64,000 nucleotides of DNA from Oscheius tipulae (taxonomy: Eukaryota > Nematoda > Chromadorea > Rhabditida > Rhabditidae). The stretch covers positions 7,114,501 through 7,178,500 of the forward strand of contig JASJZH010000001.1 in NCBI GenBank assembly GCA_037178975.1. Reading direction: 5' to 3'. The notes below the pieces were generated by a model, which did no database searches, was not told the origin of the DNA, and worked only from the letters and a program-made list of their open reading frames with translations. Made by a program: the position numbers and the translations under genes. Positions within the stretch are counted from its first letter, which is position 1, and the number at the start of each line of letters is the position of its first letter. Positions 10,851-22,200 of this stretch are shown in pieces.

Positions 10851-11514
10851 TTAATTTTTGTCATTGAATACGCTGCTCACGCTGTTGAATGTAGTCATGG
10901 GGAGTTCTTCTCGCGAAATGAACCTGTTGATAGAAATGTGCAGGTCATATGGCTTTAGGGCTTGAAGATTACCTTTCGAATTCGGAGTGGTGCAAACGTC
11001 GAACAATTTCTTCAACCTGTCGCTTCCGCATCAAATAGCATTCGTAATACATATGCTTCCGGCTCGAACGCTGCTCGGCTAAATCCAAAAGTTTCCGATA
11101 CAGGTTCCATGTCAGCTAGACCAGAATAGGGGCTTGAGAAGAAGGACATGGTCACTCGCCATGATCTATAGTTTGTCCACTTTTGGTTTGAATAGAGCCA
11201 GCATCTCTTCGATTTCTTCAAACTGGACAGATCGTTTGTTCATACAGCCCATATGCAGTTTGAAGGGCTCGTCCTGAGACAAATTTCACAGAGAGGAAAT
11301 AGTGTGTCCAACTTCGTTTTTGCAGTTCAAGGGTACGTAATGGCTTTTGGACTATCAAACCGTGGAAATGGTCATACATGTCCTATGTACCTTTGGGAAT
11401 GAGGCTGCAGATAACTGGAACAGAAAAGTTGCAAGTTATTTGTGGTCAGAGTACCTTGGCCAGAACGAGACGGATGAGCTCAGCAGGGATTTCGGTCAGA
11501 GCAAACTTGGACAT
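10851..11514 (-). CDS. Small hypothetical protein with F-box-like start, 143 residues
   Basis: Six short exons on the minus strand join in frame: 11514-11455, 11414-11391, 11351-11313, 11273-11181, 11115-10973 and 10923-10851 (432 bases). Exon 2 is only 24 bases and exon 3 only 39. The start ALTEIPAELIRLVLAKLS resembles the first helix of an F-box. It is followed by a Cys-containing stretch (YVPLNCKNEDEPFK), FEEIEEMLALFKPK, and a basic helical region (LYRKLLDLAEQRSSRKH, YYECYLMRKRQVEEIVRRL). The donor of exon 4 (AAAA|GTGGAC) is weak, but all six joins keep frame and no stop intervenes. Family unknown. The 38-residue gene lies 163 bases upstream on the same strand. Confidence 0.55.
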
Positions 11515-11677
11515 GACTGACTGCGGCTCTAACCGATCGGTTTTGCAAGTGAATGTTGTGAGTTTCGTGTATGTAGCAAAGAAACGATAGAAGAAAGAAA
11601 AGGGGACGTATAGAAACATTTATTGAAGAGATTCTCGAAGTCCACAACCGGTAATTATGCAGCGGGAAAGGAAAGAA

Positions 11678-11794
11678 CTACTCCCAGTTACAGACACAGC
11701 TGTCGATGTGACGGCCGCAAGTGGAGCAGATCGTCTGCGTTACCTGGAGCTTCCAGTCGGCTAGTGTGGCAAGAACAGAGCTGATGAACGGCAT
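11678..11794 (-). CDS. Very small Cys-containing protein, 38 residues
   Basis: A single open exon on the minus strand encodes MPFISSVLATLADWKLQV followed by a Cys-rich end (ICSTCGRHIDSCVCNWE). The ATG sits just after a CT-repeat and a TTCCAG acceptor-like site, so it may be cis- or trans-spliced. A minus-strand AATAAA is at 11619-11624, in the right place for its 3' end. About 95 bases upstream is GGTATATAAGC (11884-11898), a TATA-like box. The ORF stays open upstream to 11965, so a longer product is possible. Family unknown. The two Cys pairs could bind metal. Confidence 0.4.
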   Translation of the reverse strand: MPFISSVLATLADWKLQVTQTICSTCGRHIDSCVCNWE

Positions 11795-12618
11795 GGCTGG
11801 AATAGATGAGTGTTGGAAGAGAAGAGAGAGAGAGAGCAAGAACAGGGGAAAAATAAGGGAGATCGATGTGACAGTTGGGGAAACCCCGCTTATATACCGA
11901 GAGGTGTGGAAAATACTGGAAAGTGTAAAGTGCTCCACGAGGATGATGTCAGACCTCTTTCGCAATGCTGGATCAGCTGATCTGAAGACCGCCGCTTATC
12001 TGATTCAAGAGAAGAGTATTTGGTTTGTAGTTATATACCGAGAGGTCTTCTACTTGTAGTAATGAGAGAGACAAGCAGCAAAGGAAGTTCGGATTCGAAA
12101 AATAAATTAGGATACGAAGCAACTGACCGAAAGAGTTCCCCGTTTGCCTGAAAATGCGCCAAACAGAATGTTTTTCTCACGGTTAACGGACACTTTGCAT
12201 TGTTTTTCTTCAGGAAAAAATACTTGTTTAGTTTGCAAAACGTAGTTCGCCCACACTGAATGTCCAAACATTAAAGCGAAATGAAGATTTCAAAGAGATC
12301 GTACAGGATAGACAAGATAGGGAAGGAAACCTTTTATTTAAAAATTCGGCTCTCGCCGCCCGAAAAAGGTTTACAACCGTCCGATACACACTGGAGAAGT
12401 TGCTCTAGTTTTAGTACATTTCGGACCGTCATACAATTATTTTCAGACGGTTGTATAATCCGGAATAGTCTGTTTAAGAAACATAGAGCGTATTTTGAAC
12501 TGGCGTCCACATTTTCTTTCTTCACTGCGTATCGAAGTTTTGCATGGAAAATGGTGGTATGCAGCCAAATGCGCAGGACGATCTCATTCGAAAAATGCTC
12601 TCTTTTTTTCTGAACAGA
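11795..12618. other. Intergenic region between two minus-strand genes
   Basis: Apart from the two TATA-like copies I see no exon. Open frames here overlap on both strands and lack splice-linked partners. Confidence 0.45.
11884..11900 (-). promoter_or_regulatory. TATA-like box, one of two copies
   Basis: ACCTCTCGGTATATAAGC on the minus strand. The same ACCTCTCGGTATATAA string recurs at about 12032-12047. Either could place transcription of the 38-residue gene. Confidence 0.3.
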
Positions 12619-13995
12619 CTATAAACTCTTAATTCTTCCCGTAACTTCGTAGTAGTTTCTTGCATTTAATTTCTGTAGAAGGTACCAGGCCGGATCGTCA
12701 GCTCTTTCCACAGTCACTGTAGTCTCTCCGACAACCACAACCACCATTTCGTTCAGGTTTGAAGGTCGGATCAGAACATAGAACGTGTTGTCGTGAATAC
12801 AGGAAGGTAGTTCATCGTCGTCCACCGCGCTGATGATCGAATCCTCGTGGGAAAATGCTTCGTAGAGAAGACTACTGTTCATTCCTTCCAGAAGCACCTC
12901 CTCGTCTGTTTCTCGCATTTTAAACTGTACAAATTTGATCAATCTGTTCCCGTTACACCATTCCTAAAGACTTTTTTCTAAGGTGACTTGCTTGCTACCT
13001 TGAGAAGACCATTGACGCCAACACACGTCACCGCAGACGACCGTTGAAAGCGAATATCTTCTGCCGTCAACTGTAGCAATTCCTCGTCTCCATAATCTGT
13101 GCTCGACACCTGGATTCGAGTCACCTGAATGGAGAATGAATTCTTTGTTCGAGCTCTATTTGATTCTGTTCTGCCTTGACTGTCCGAACATTTTATAGCC
13201 GTCCGATCGGTTTTGAAACTTTCATTTCCGGTCTAACACTTGATTTTGCAGCTTAGCCATTCTACAAAGTTGGTCAAACCTACAACTTGATGTAAAATTG
13301 ACTTGGTAAAAGAGCACGTTTTGGCTTGCAAAATATTGCTCCCAAAAGTTCGGACGGCTAAGTCTCGCATCGCACGGTCAAGCCAGAAGGGAGCCTTGCA
13401 TTGCTCACATTTTGAAACAGCCCTGGAGAGTAAAAATCTTTTGACAGGCTGTCACTGATCTCGAGTTCAGCTGGATTTGTCAGTCCGATCAAGACTTTTA
13501 TGTTCTCCGGATCACAGTTTAGCCGGAACACCTTGAGCAAGTCACAACGAAAGTCGGTTGTCTCTACCAATGAAATTAACTGCTTCATCAGCTCTGTGGT
13601 GAAAAATGTCTGAATTGACTCCTATTGTGTTACCCTCCGTCTCACCTGAAAATTTATAATTCCTTTGAGTCGAAAGAGTGAAAGATCAGTTTCTTCTCTG
13701 ATCGGTACTCCAAGATTTCCACGATACCGAATACCTAATCCGTTCTAAAAAAAAAAGAAAAGGTAGGAATTATTCGAAAAGGCTCTTACAGCAAGAACTG
13801 TCACGGTAACTTCCGGTAGGAGTAAGAGGTTGTTTTTCGAAAAACACAGCTCTTTGATCGTCTTACGACTTCGAAGAAGTTTGACGAAATCGGGCGGGGG
13901 CAACTGAAGGGCTCATTTGAGTGTCTCATTGGATCAGTTACCTTTTGGGCGGTTATTAGAACAAGCTCTGGAGGGAGATTTTCGAAAACCGCCAT
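12619..13995 (-). CDS. F-box-like protein
   Basis: Probable substrate adaptor of an SCF (Skp1-Cullin-F-box) ubiquitin ligase. Six exons on the minus strand start at ATG 13995. The N-terminus MAVFENLPPELVLITAQK spliced to LPPPDFVKLLRSRKTI matches the F-box pattern LPxEL...L...DF. The rest has alternating Leu-rich strands (KELCFSKNNLLLLPEVTV, GIRYRGNLGVPIREE, KVFRLNCDPENIKVLIGL), like the C-terminal domains of nematode F-box expansions. The protein ends NYYEVTGRIKSL and is about 300 residues. The intron before VTRIQVSSTDYG (about 240 bases) is the longest, and its donor is inferred. The SKP1 partner is encoded at 56 kb in this window. Confidence 0.65.
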
Positions 13996-15289
13996 AGCTG
14001 TTGCCGAGAAACGCTTGAAAAGAGCAGGGACCCGAAAGGCGGGAAAAGGTGTGTCGTTTGATAAGCAGCTGTTTGAACAGGATCTGCTCCAATGACTGAA
14101 TAGGGTTGGAGGGGAAGACTAGAAGATAAGACTACCTAAAATGCGCCAATCGAATCAAGTTATGATATACGTCTGATTAATAAGCGTAGTACAATCGCAA
14201 AAAGGGCTCCCGAAACCGGGAAAACCGAGCAGGACACCTTCTTTCAAAAGCTGCCGGACGTGGCGGATTCACAACTGGCTGTCACGTCGCCATCTCTCTC
14301 TTTTCCAAAGGAACGCGGGTGCCTGTGATGCTACTGTTCGCATTGTCTACTGTCAGTGACCTGTATTATTAGGAGTCAAACAGTAGAAGCACCTGACCTT
14401 GTTTGAAGAGAGAGGAAGCTAGTATCACAGAGGACGTCTTGGAGCTAGAACAGACTCCCTGAAACTGCTTTCTTTGACAGGACTCGACAAGTCGACAGCG
14501 CGCATTTGAGTAAGACTTTTACAATTACCCCATTAGAAATACTCTAGTTGTTCAACAAACTGCAGTTTTTTTTTTTGCGTTGCTGTGACTCGATTGACCC
14601 GTTAATGCTGCTCGGGATGTCTGTTTTTACTGTCTGCGCGGAGCTGACGGACAAGAAGGACACGGTGCGCACGCGCCCAGCCACCTTTCACTCTCTTTCC
14701 GCAATATTACGCGACCGCACTCTCTGGCTGTTTGTTCTGTTTGAGGGAGGAGAAGAGCCTTGAGAACAATTGATTCTCGCCTAGTGACCACCACCTGCTG
14801 ACCGTTCTTCTCCTTTTGAACCGTTCAAATGTTATGTCGAGAGGTTTTTGCTCCTTTCTATGCAGTGTAATGCCGTCTTTACTTGAAACTCGTTTTCTAC
14901 TAGTTGGAGTGACCCTCAACCTTGAAGAAAAGACTACTTGTCCTTCCTTTCCACAACTAAAAGTGCATTTAGAAGAACGTCGTCTTTGCCGATACATTTT
15001 TCTGCATCACCTTCACTTCCCGTTCCCATTGAGTCTCAAGAGAAAGTCAAGCATTGCTAAGCTGGTCAGTCTATTTGCCTGATCCTCCACCAGAGACCAG
15101 ACAGTTTTGGTTAGTGTGTATTTGTGTCGGCTTACTCTCTTGGCCCAAACTAGCTGTGCCTGCCGACCGGTCTCTCTGCTTTGAAGCGCAACTGGGCACA
15201 TCCAGCTATGTCGTCTCTCCATTCTCAGCCCTTTCTCATTTCTTTATCAAAACCACACATATTTCAGATTGATCGAAGAGACGGGTCAC
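13996..15289. other. Intergenic region, 1.3 kb
   Basis: It lies between divergent genes. I found no exon with coherent splice partners on either strand. A run of ten T at 14567-14576 is the only low-complexity feature. Confidence 0.5.
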
Positions 15290-17590
15290 ATGATCTCCTG
15301 GCTGCCTCTGTTCCTCCTCCTTCTCATAGAGATTCATGCAAAGTGTGAAGCTTGCAGAACAACCGTAATCCAGGAACTTTTAGAACCTTCACCGTCTTTC
15401 GAATAACGCCGCAGTCGAAGGATGAGGTCGACTACCTGCAGAAAATGTACATGGACGATGTCAAAGTGAGTAGCTAGTTTGGCTTTAAACTGACAACAAC
15501 TTTCAGTTAGATTTTTGGAAGTCGCCGTCGGAGAAGGGCAAAGAAGTTCATGTAATGGTTGACGAGGCAAATGCCAAAAAGTTCATTCCCGCTCTCGAAC
15601 AGCACAACATCAGCCATTCCGTCATGATTCAAGACGTGGAAAAGTGAGCTTTCCCTTTCCGAATGTCCTTGGGCATGGGGGGAGAAAATCGAAACTGATC
15701 TCTCACGTGATAAGCTTTCTCAAGGAACCAATTAGAAAACGGGAATGTCCCGCAGGCGAGGCCGAAGAACGTGGTCAAAACATCAAACTGTTTTCCCTGT
15801 CACATTCCCATGGTATGACATGAGCCGCTACAGGTTCAAAGACTACAAAAGTAGAGAGTCTATTCAAAGATTTGTAGTTTTATATTGTGTTCAAGGACAA
15901 AACAATCAAGATGATCTTCGACTTTCAGAGTAATCGTCGATCAGAAGACGAAACACGACAAGCTGAAAAGTACTATTCGTCTTCGAGACTGGCGCGAGGG
16001 AAAGGTCCAATTCAATCTGGCCCAATATCATTCGTTCGCGGATGTCATCAACTACCTGAACGCTTTGGCCATAACCTATCCGGAGCGTGTCTCCGTCCAA
16101 CCGATCGGAACGACGCATGAGGGAAGACAAATTCCACTAATTAAGGTAGGTGCGCGGTCGGTCAGTCAACACAAAGGACAAACAGGCCTGGGCACGCGAC
16201 AACCTTCGAACTCTTTCCAGATCACGAACAAACGTCTGGGAGGTGTGAAGAAGGGTATCTGGATCGATGGCGGAATCCATGCCAGAGAATGGGTCTCTCC
16301 GGCCGTTGTTCTGTACTTTATCCATCAACTCGTCACCCAGTATGACGCTGATCCGCAAATTCGCAGATTTGTCGACCAGATGGAATGGTCAGTGCATTGG
16401 CAGGGTGAAAGTATGGAGGTTTAGGTACATTGTGCCACTGCTGAATCCGGACGGTTACGAGTACTCGAGGAGCAGCAGTGATCCCGAGATTCGACTCTGG
16501 AGGAAGAACAGATCTCCACCCAAGTGTACTACTCCACAGAACTCTGGTTCGTTCCAGTTCAATTAAGTATGGCGTCTGGGACACTCCTAGAGCTTAGTTT
16601 CATGTTAAATCATCGAGCGGTTTCGAACCCAGGTCGTTCGGGCCGAAAGCGCGCGCTTTACAGTGAAAGGCGACACTGCTCGTCTTTCAATGGACCTTGC
16701 TTTTTCCATCACAAAGTTACAAAACGCACAACTTCCTTAGGTCTCTTCCAACCGCCTCAGACCACCTGCTGCCAAGGAGTCGATCTCAATCGCAACTTTG
16801 ACTGGTTCTTCGGACAAGTCGGCTCCTCAACAGATCCCTGTTCCGAAATCTACCAGGTACGTGTTTTTGTCTCCAAGTCAAACCGAAACTTCAGGGAGCT
16901 TATGCTTTCTCAGAGCCGGAAACCGCTGCAGTTCGGGATTTCCTCAACAATCACAAGGTTAACACGTTCCTCACCTTCCACTCGTACTCTCAAATTCTCA
17001 TGTATCCGTTCGGACACCAAGTCAGAACATACTCGAACGACTTGAATGATTTGGTAGGAATTGGTCCCTGAGAGATAGTAGTTAGGAATTCAGAGGTCGA
17101 CAGCACTGACGGCAGCTCAGTCCCTGAGAAGGATGTTCGGAACGAACTACAGAGTCGGAACTGGAGCTGATACTCTCTGTAAGATGGATCTTTATCCATT
17201 GACTATGAGATTATTTAGATCCTGCCTCTGGAGGTTCTGAGGACTGGGCCAAGGGCAAGGCTCACGTCAAGTACTCTTTCCTGTTTGAGCTGCGACCTGA
17301 AGAACAAGTCTGGGATGGTTTCCTCCTCAATGAGAATCAGGTATAAGATGACTTGAGAATTCTTCACTCCGCTCATTCTTCAGATTATGCCCACATCTCG
17401 TGAGACCTGGGAAGCTGTGAAGACGATCGCCGCTCAGACTCTCACTCTCCAGACCTTTTCGGCAGCTCGTGCTCCTCCTCGTTGTGCCGACCGAGATGCT
17501 CTGTGTCCCAGTTGGGCTCAAGGCGGTGCCTGTGACACCTGGCCAGACATGAAACTGCGCTGTCCAAGATCCTGCGGTGTCTGTTTCTAG
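15290..17590 (+). CDS. Secreted M14A zinc carboxypeptidase with C-terminal ShKT domain
   Basis: A digestive- or processing-type metallocarboxypeptidase. MISWLPLFLLLLIEIHA is a signal peptide. An activation-peptide-like domain (FTVFRITPQSKDEVDYL) follows, then the catalytic domain. Zinc ligands are in GIHAREW (His, Glu) and TFHSYSQ (His). NPDGYEYS and GVDLNRNFDW carry substrate-binding Asn/Arg, a Tyr lies before GGSEDWAKG, and the catalytic Glu is in FELRPE. The end (about 35 residues, CADRDALCPSWAQGGACDTW to CPRSCGVCF) has the six-Cys ShKT pattern common in nematode secreted enzymes such as SURO-1. About nine exons give just under 500 residues. The 193-base intron after PQNSG holds tRNA-derived repeat C. 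AATAAA is at 17762. Confidence 0.93.
16611..16672 (-). repeat. tRNA-derived SINE-like repeat, copy C
   Basis: On the minus strand it reads TAAAGCGCGCGCTTTCGGCC, then GAACGACCTGGGTTCGAAAC. It is shorter than the other copies: the GTCTTGCACGGGCCA end is missing. It lies in an intron of the carboxypeptidase gene. Confidence 0.65.
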
Positions 17591-18367
17591 AACCCTCTTC
17601 TAACTTATGCTGTTGTGCTTTAATTATCTTCCACTCAAGTTGTACATGCTCTGACAGACTGTGAGCACAGGTCTCCCTCTATAGACGTTCTCACATATCT
17701 CTTCTCCCTTCAACTAGTCGTGTGCTCTCCTCGTCACCGATGACTTCTCTTTGCCGGGTCCAATAAATTCATTTTCAAGTTTCACACTATTGCTGTTCTT
17801 GTTTTCTGATCAAAATATCATTTTTCTCTGTTACCGCTAAAAAATTAGATGCACCGCCCGACGCCAAATTGCGTACATTGCGTATTTATCCTTTCTCTTA
17901 CACTGTCCCTCTTTGCTCTGTTTCTCTTCTTCTTTTTCTATGTTTGGCCGTTTATCTTACCCTAATCGAATGCAGTTAATGCAATTTAAGAAGCTCGAAC
18001 GATGAAGACGACACCCGTACAACAAATTGGGAACATCGCGTAATATTTTGCCCAGTTTTTGATGTTGTGCTCGTGTTTTCCCTTTCTCATGCTTCTTTTC
18101 TCAGTTCCATGCTAAAAGCTAATTACTAGTTGATATAGACTAACAAAAATCTGCCTTAGAATGTCTTCCCATCCACAAAATAACATAGCAGCTTCAACTC
18201 TGTCTTCTTGCAGGTTTTTCAACCGCTGGACTTGGCTGGACAGGATATTCTCCATATTGGGATTCCGGCCGACCCGCAGAATCGAAGCAATACAGAAAAC
18301 AGCAGCAGTCTTCTCCCCGAAACCCATCACCAGTCCACCAGTTCAACCAGCACCGCCATCAAGAGAA
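17591..18367. other. Intergenic region and possible 5' leader of KGD4
   Basis: The first part is the carboxypeptidase 3' untranslated region. From 18161 a frame is open into the KGD4 start, so the protein might be extended by 69 residues, though these do not resemble the family. A CAG acceptor at 18207-18209 suggests a spliced 5' leader instead. Confidence 0.4.
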
Positions 18368-19052
18368 ATGCACACTTCCGCTTTGAAACAGGTCTGTTTC
18401 TCTTCTTTTTTCTCAATATTGCGGTCTTCAGGTCGCGGCTCGGATTCCCGCCATCAAGTTTGTAGGAGCTCGTCTTCCCCGTCCAAATTACGTCAGGTTT
18501 GTTTACATTTTCATAAATTAAACATACAATCAGAAAGAAAAACAACTTGTTTTCCAGATCCCCCATGCCGTCGATTCCTATTGCCGGAAATACGGCCTCG
18601 GGACCACTTGCAGAAGCCAAAGCAACCTCAATTGGTCCCGTTGGAAAGATTCCTCGCGGACAGGGAATCCCCGAATCTCAACTACCGCGCCGATTCCAAC
18701 GACAACTTATTAGCCAAGAGGAATGCGAAGCTATTAACGTAAGTCTATCAGTTTTTTTCCTACTCAAATTTACGCTACGATGCATCGAGACACCTTTTTT
18801 TCTAGGAAGTAAACAGCGTTTCCGTCTGAAATCATTTCTTGCGCCTATACTTTTTGCTCTTTAGTCTCTCTAAACCGATAATATACATAACGACCTTCTT
18901 TTTGCGCTAATTTATCGACCCAAACTTCACGTATTCAAGCGCAGCTGTTGTGGTATCCATGGAGATGCTTGTTGTGCGCGACGTTTTCCGAAAGATCGTC
19001 TAAAAAGTTTATATACCTTTTCTTTCAGGCTGGCGGAAACTACGGACTTTGA
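18368..19052 (+). CDS. 2-oxoglutarate dehydrogenase complex subunit KGD4 (MRPS36 family)
   Basis: A small mitochondrial adaptor that tethers the E3 subunit to the 2-oxoglutarate dehydrogenase core in the TCA cycle. It was formerly listed as mitoribosomal protein S36. Four exons (18368-18391, 18432-18496, 18558-18738, 19029-19052) join to 97 residues, close to the usual length. The start MHTSALKQ joins VAARIPAIKFVGARLPRPNY, matching the N-terminal VVxxxxPxIRFPxR motif. The end LPRRFQRQLISQEECEAIN plus AGGNYGL matches the conserved C-terminal LPxKYRRKLxSQEEMExIQxGG, which binds E3. AATAAA is at 19114. The next gene starts 178 bases downstream on the same strand. Confidence 0.85.
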
Positions 19053-19230
19053 AAGGCTCATATTAGACAACTCCCGACTAGTGTAGAATTGCGACTTGTG
19101 GCTTTTTATTCCAAATAAACCTTCAGCTTTTCTTCTATGACCCTTCCAAAAAGCATTTCACTGCTAATTTCTATCTTCTTCTTCATTCGATTTTACAATT
19201 CTTTCCATTTAAGCTGATCTCAAATAGGCA

Positions 19231-22200
19231 ATGTTTATGGATAGTATTAGCCAGCCGAGCACTTCCTCAGGGTAAGAGGTGCGCTAAAACGAGACCAGAG
19301 GTCTTTTAGGGTGCTGTCGGCTGTTCAGTCACTCGTGGAATGCTGTATTTCCGGAAAACAGCACGAGCAGAGGCAGGCAGCGACGAGATTGGACGATATT
19401 CTGAGTCAGGCTGAAGACTTGAAAAGCGTCGTGCTCTTCTATGGATCTCCTTCGAAAACAAAGGCCAAGAACAAGAAGGAGGACGACGATTGCAGGAATT
19501 TGTTCAAGGGAATCGAAGTACAGACAAGATTTTGTTAAATTTACTCTTTCATTCAGCACGCGGAAGACGATCTGGCCATTTTAGTGCTTTGTCGAATAGC
19601 CAATATACTTATTGGAGAATCCAGCAACAGTAAAGGTTTGTCGAAAACCCGAAAAGGTATGAAAAGTTTAGCGGCAACCAAACGCCACCGTCGTTTGATA
19701 AAGCTGGACGCGTGTTCCTCAATAATTCGAGGTCTTCGCTCAAGATTCAAGTTTTCTGACAGCATCTCACCTCTTTCGGAAGCAGCTACAGATGCTATTG
19801 CTTCTCTTCTATTGAGTTTGGGTTCAAAAGGTAAATTTCCCGAAAAATAGCGGAGAAAATGGTATTCAGATAACAGACTGACACTAAAAATCCGCGTCGG
19901 AGGACTGATCCAGCAGTTATGCACCCAGATAACGGCCGGAAATCCAGTGGGAGACTCTCCAACTCTTCTCCGATTGCTTTGCAGGGGAGTGAGATCTCGT
20001 AAGTAGAAGAACCATTCAGTTTTCCCCCATCCGAAAAGTTTTGCGCGTTACAACGAAAATACCATGCACGTACTTTTGCGTACACTTTAATTATTTTTAG
20101 CCAGGAATGGGCAGCTTTGCGGCCGACAGAAGAACTTCTCCACGACCGTAGTCATGAAGATTGTCGACTACTCGAATATGGACTTTCTGGGCGGAGCCCA
20201 TGATCTCGATCTGCTCCGCCTTGCCCGCTACTCGGAGATTCTTTACTTTATCGCGAAGAACAGTGAGTCGATAAATCATAACAGAGAGCCAGTTTAAACA
20301 GCGCATGATGGCCCCCTTTTTCCGTCAGATATCGGCCCACAGGTGCCGCAGGCGTCCCTCATGACCAGCGTCTCCGATGTCGTAACTTCCTGTGTACGCT
20401 CCGTTTCCCTAAAATTCCCCCTGACATTTTTGAGACCCCAAGAGGCTACCTGTCCAGTCATCTGAAGAATTTATTTGACAGGGAAGAGTCTTCTCCAATT
20501 GGCGACAGCTGACTGCTCTTTAGACTCTCGGCCAGGCGGCTAACTTTTTATTTGAGAGACCCGGGCTCGTGTTTACCTTTTCAGCTTCCACTTTTGACAG
20601 AAGTATCCAATCCAAAATGCCACTAATCTGTGGTCAGCTCGACCATACTAAACTATTCAATTGCCTCTTACTCTAGCCACACAACAATTACGACTGAACG
20701 ACGACTTTTCTTGGTTACATTAGTATTTTTTGGAATTTCTCTTCTAGAGAGCAAAAAGTCCTGTACCATCTGCAAAACAATGCATTTTGGAAAGAAAACC
20801 AGGCTTTAACGACGTTCTCAAAAGTTACAAGAGTCCGCCAAACTGGCCCGGGCAAGACAAATATGGAGTCCGACCTCCGGGCGGGTTCGAACCTGGGACC
20901 AAAAGCGTGCCATTTACCAATATATACACCAACATTGAAATCCGACGTACATACATACGGCTCGCAGTAGAGAGAGTGCTTCCAAATATACATTTTTCCC
21001 GTTTTATAGGTTCTTTTGGTTCCATTTTGATTGTTTCAAATTGTCCATATTGTTGTTCGTAGTCTTGACTCCGAACTTGACTGATCCTCAAAGCGAACAT
21101 CTCTTTCGTCCTTGAGAGTAAACAAACCGGTGTCTCTTAGTGCAAAGGCTTGAATAGTCAGCCAACTTTTTCCAGGGAAAGCTCGTCTGCAACTGATACA
21201 AGACGGTCTCGTCTCGCGCTGTCTTCACACTTTGCAACGGCTTTTGGAGACACGAGGCGAGTTGCACAAGACCAGCAACGAGTTCTCCGAATCGGTTGCC
21301 AGTGAGATCTGTCTGGTTACTGTAGCCCTTCTGAGGGTCTTGGCTAATAATAGTAAGTGACACAAAGTGATGCACCTAATGGATGTTTTGGAGAGAAGGC
21401 CAAGGAGGAACTAGTTGGAGTCGGAGCGGTGGCCATGAGCGAGCGAATCCTGGCCTCGCTGGCCGAGGAAAATGTCAGAAGTAGCACCAAACAACTGCAG
21501 GTAGAGAGAGAGAGAGAGAGAGAGATCTGAATTAGATATGCGTGGCTTGAGACCAGGGGGCGCCATAATGTCCCCTCTCCCATATGATTCAATTTGCGCG
21601 GCTCGCTCCCTAAAGTGAAAATGCTCCCGGTCTAAGAGTGGTCAGAATGAGTCCACCCTGTGCCGTCTGTCTCAACATGGTGATCATCGCTAGTGTCTCT
21701 AAGCCGAGGTCATTTAGGATTCGCTCTGTGCTCTCTGCTTGCGATGTCTTCCCTTGGAAAAGTTTCCTCTGGCTGATAAGGAGTTTCCGATTCGATGTCC
21801 GCTACCACGACCGGCTAGCCCGAAGCGGAGGTGAGTACATCTTTGGCACTGCTTAATCGTATACTGTATCGTTTCCCTTTTCGAGTTTTTTTATTCCCAC
21901 CGGGTCTAAGTTCGGGTTCTCATTTGCTTCCTTTAGTTCATTTGCCTATATCTAACAGTCGAAAATGTTCAGAGGATACGGTGAAGAATCCTTTCTGTCC
22001 ATATTCTGCCCAGGGTAGATGTGCATCTTTCAACCAAGAAGTTTTGATCTTCAGATCCTTCTCCAAATCACCGCATTCGAAAGGACAGTCAGCTACCCCA
22101 GTGAAGAATGAACAAGAAGACACAGTTAGCAGTGACGACGATGGAATGGACGAAGAGGACGAGGTCTTCTTCTCCATAGAAGATGCAAGAGTTACACGAT

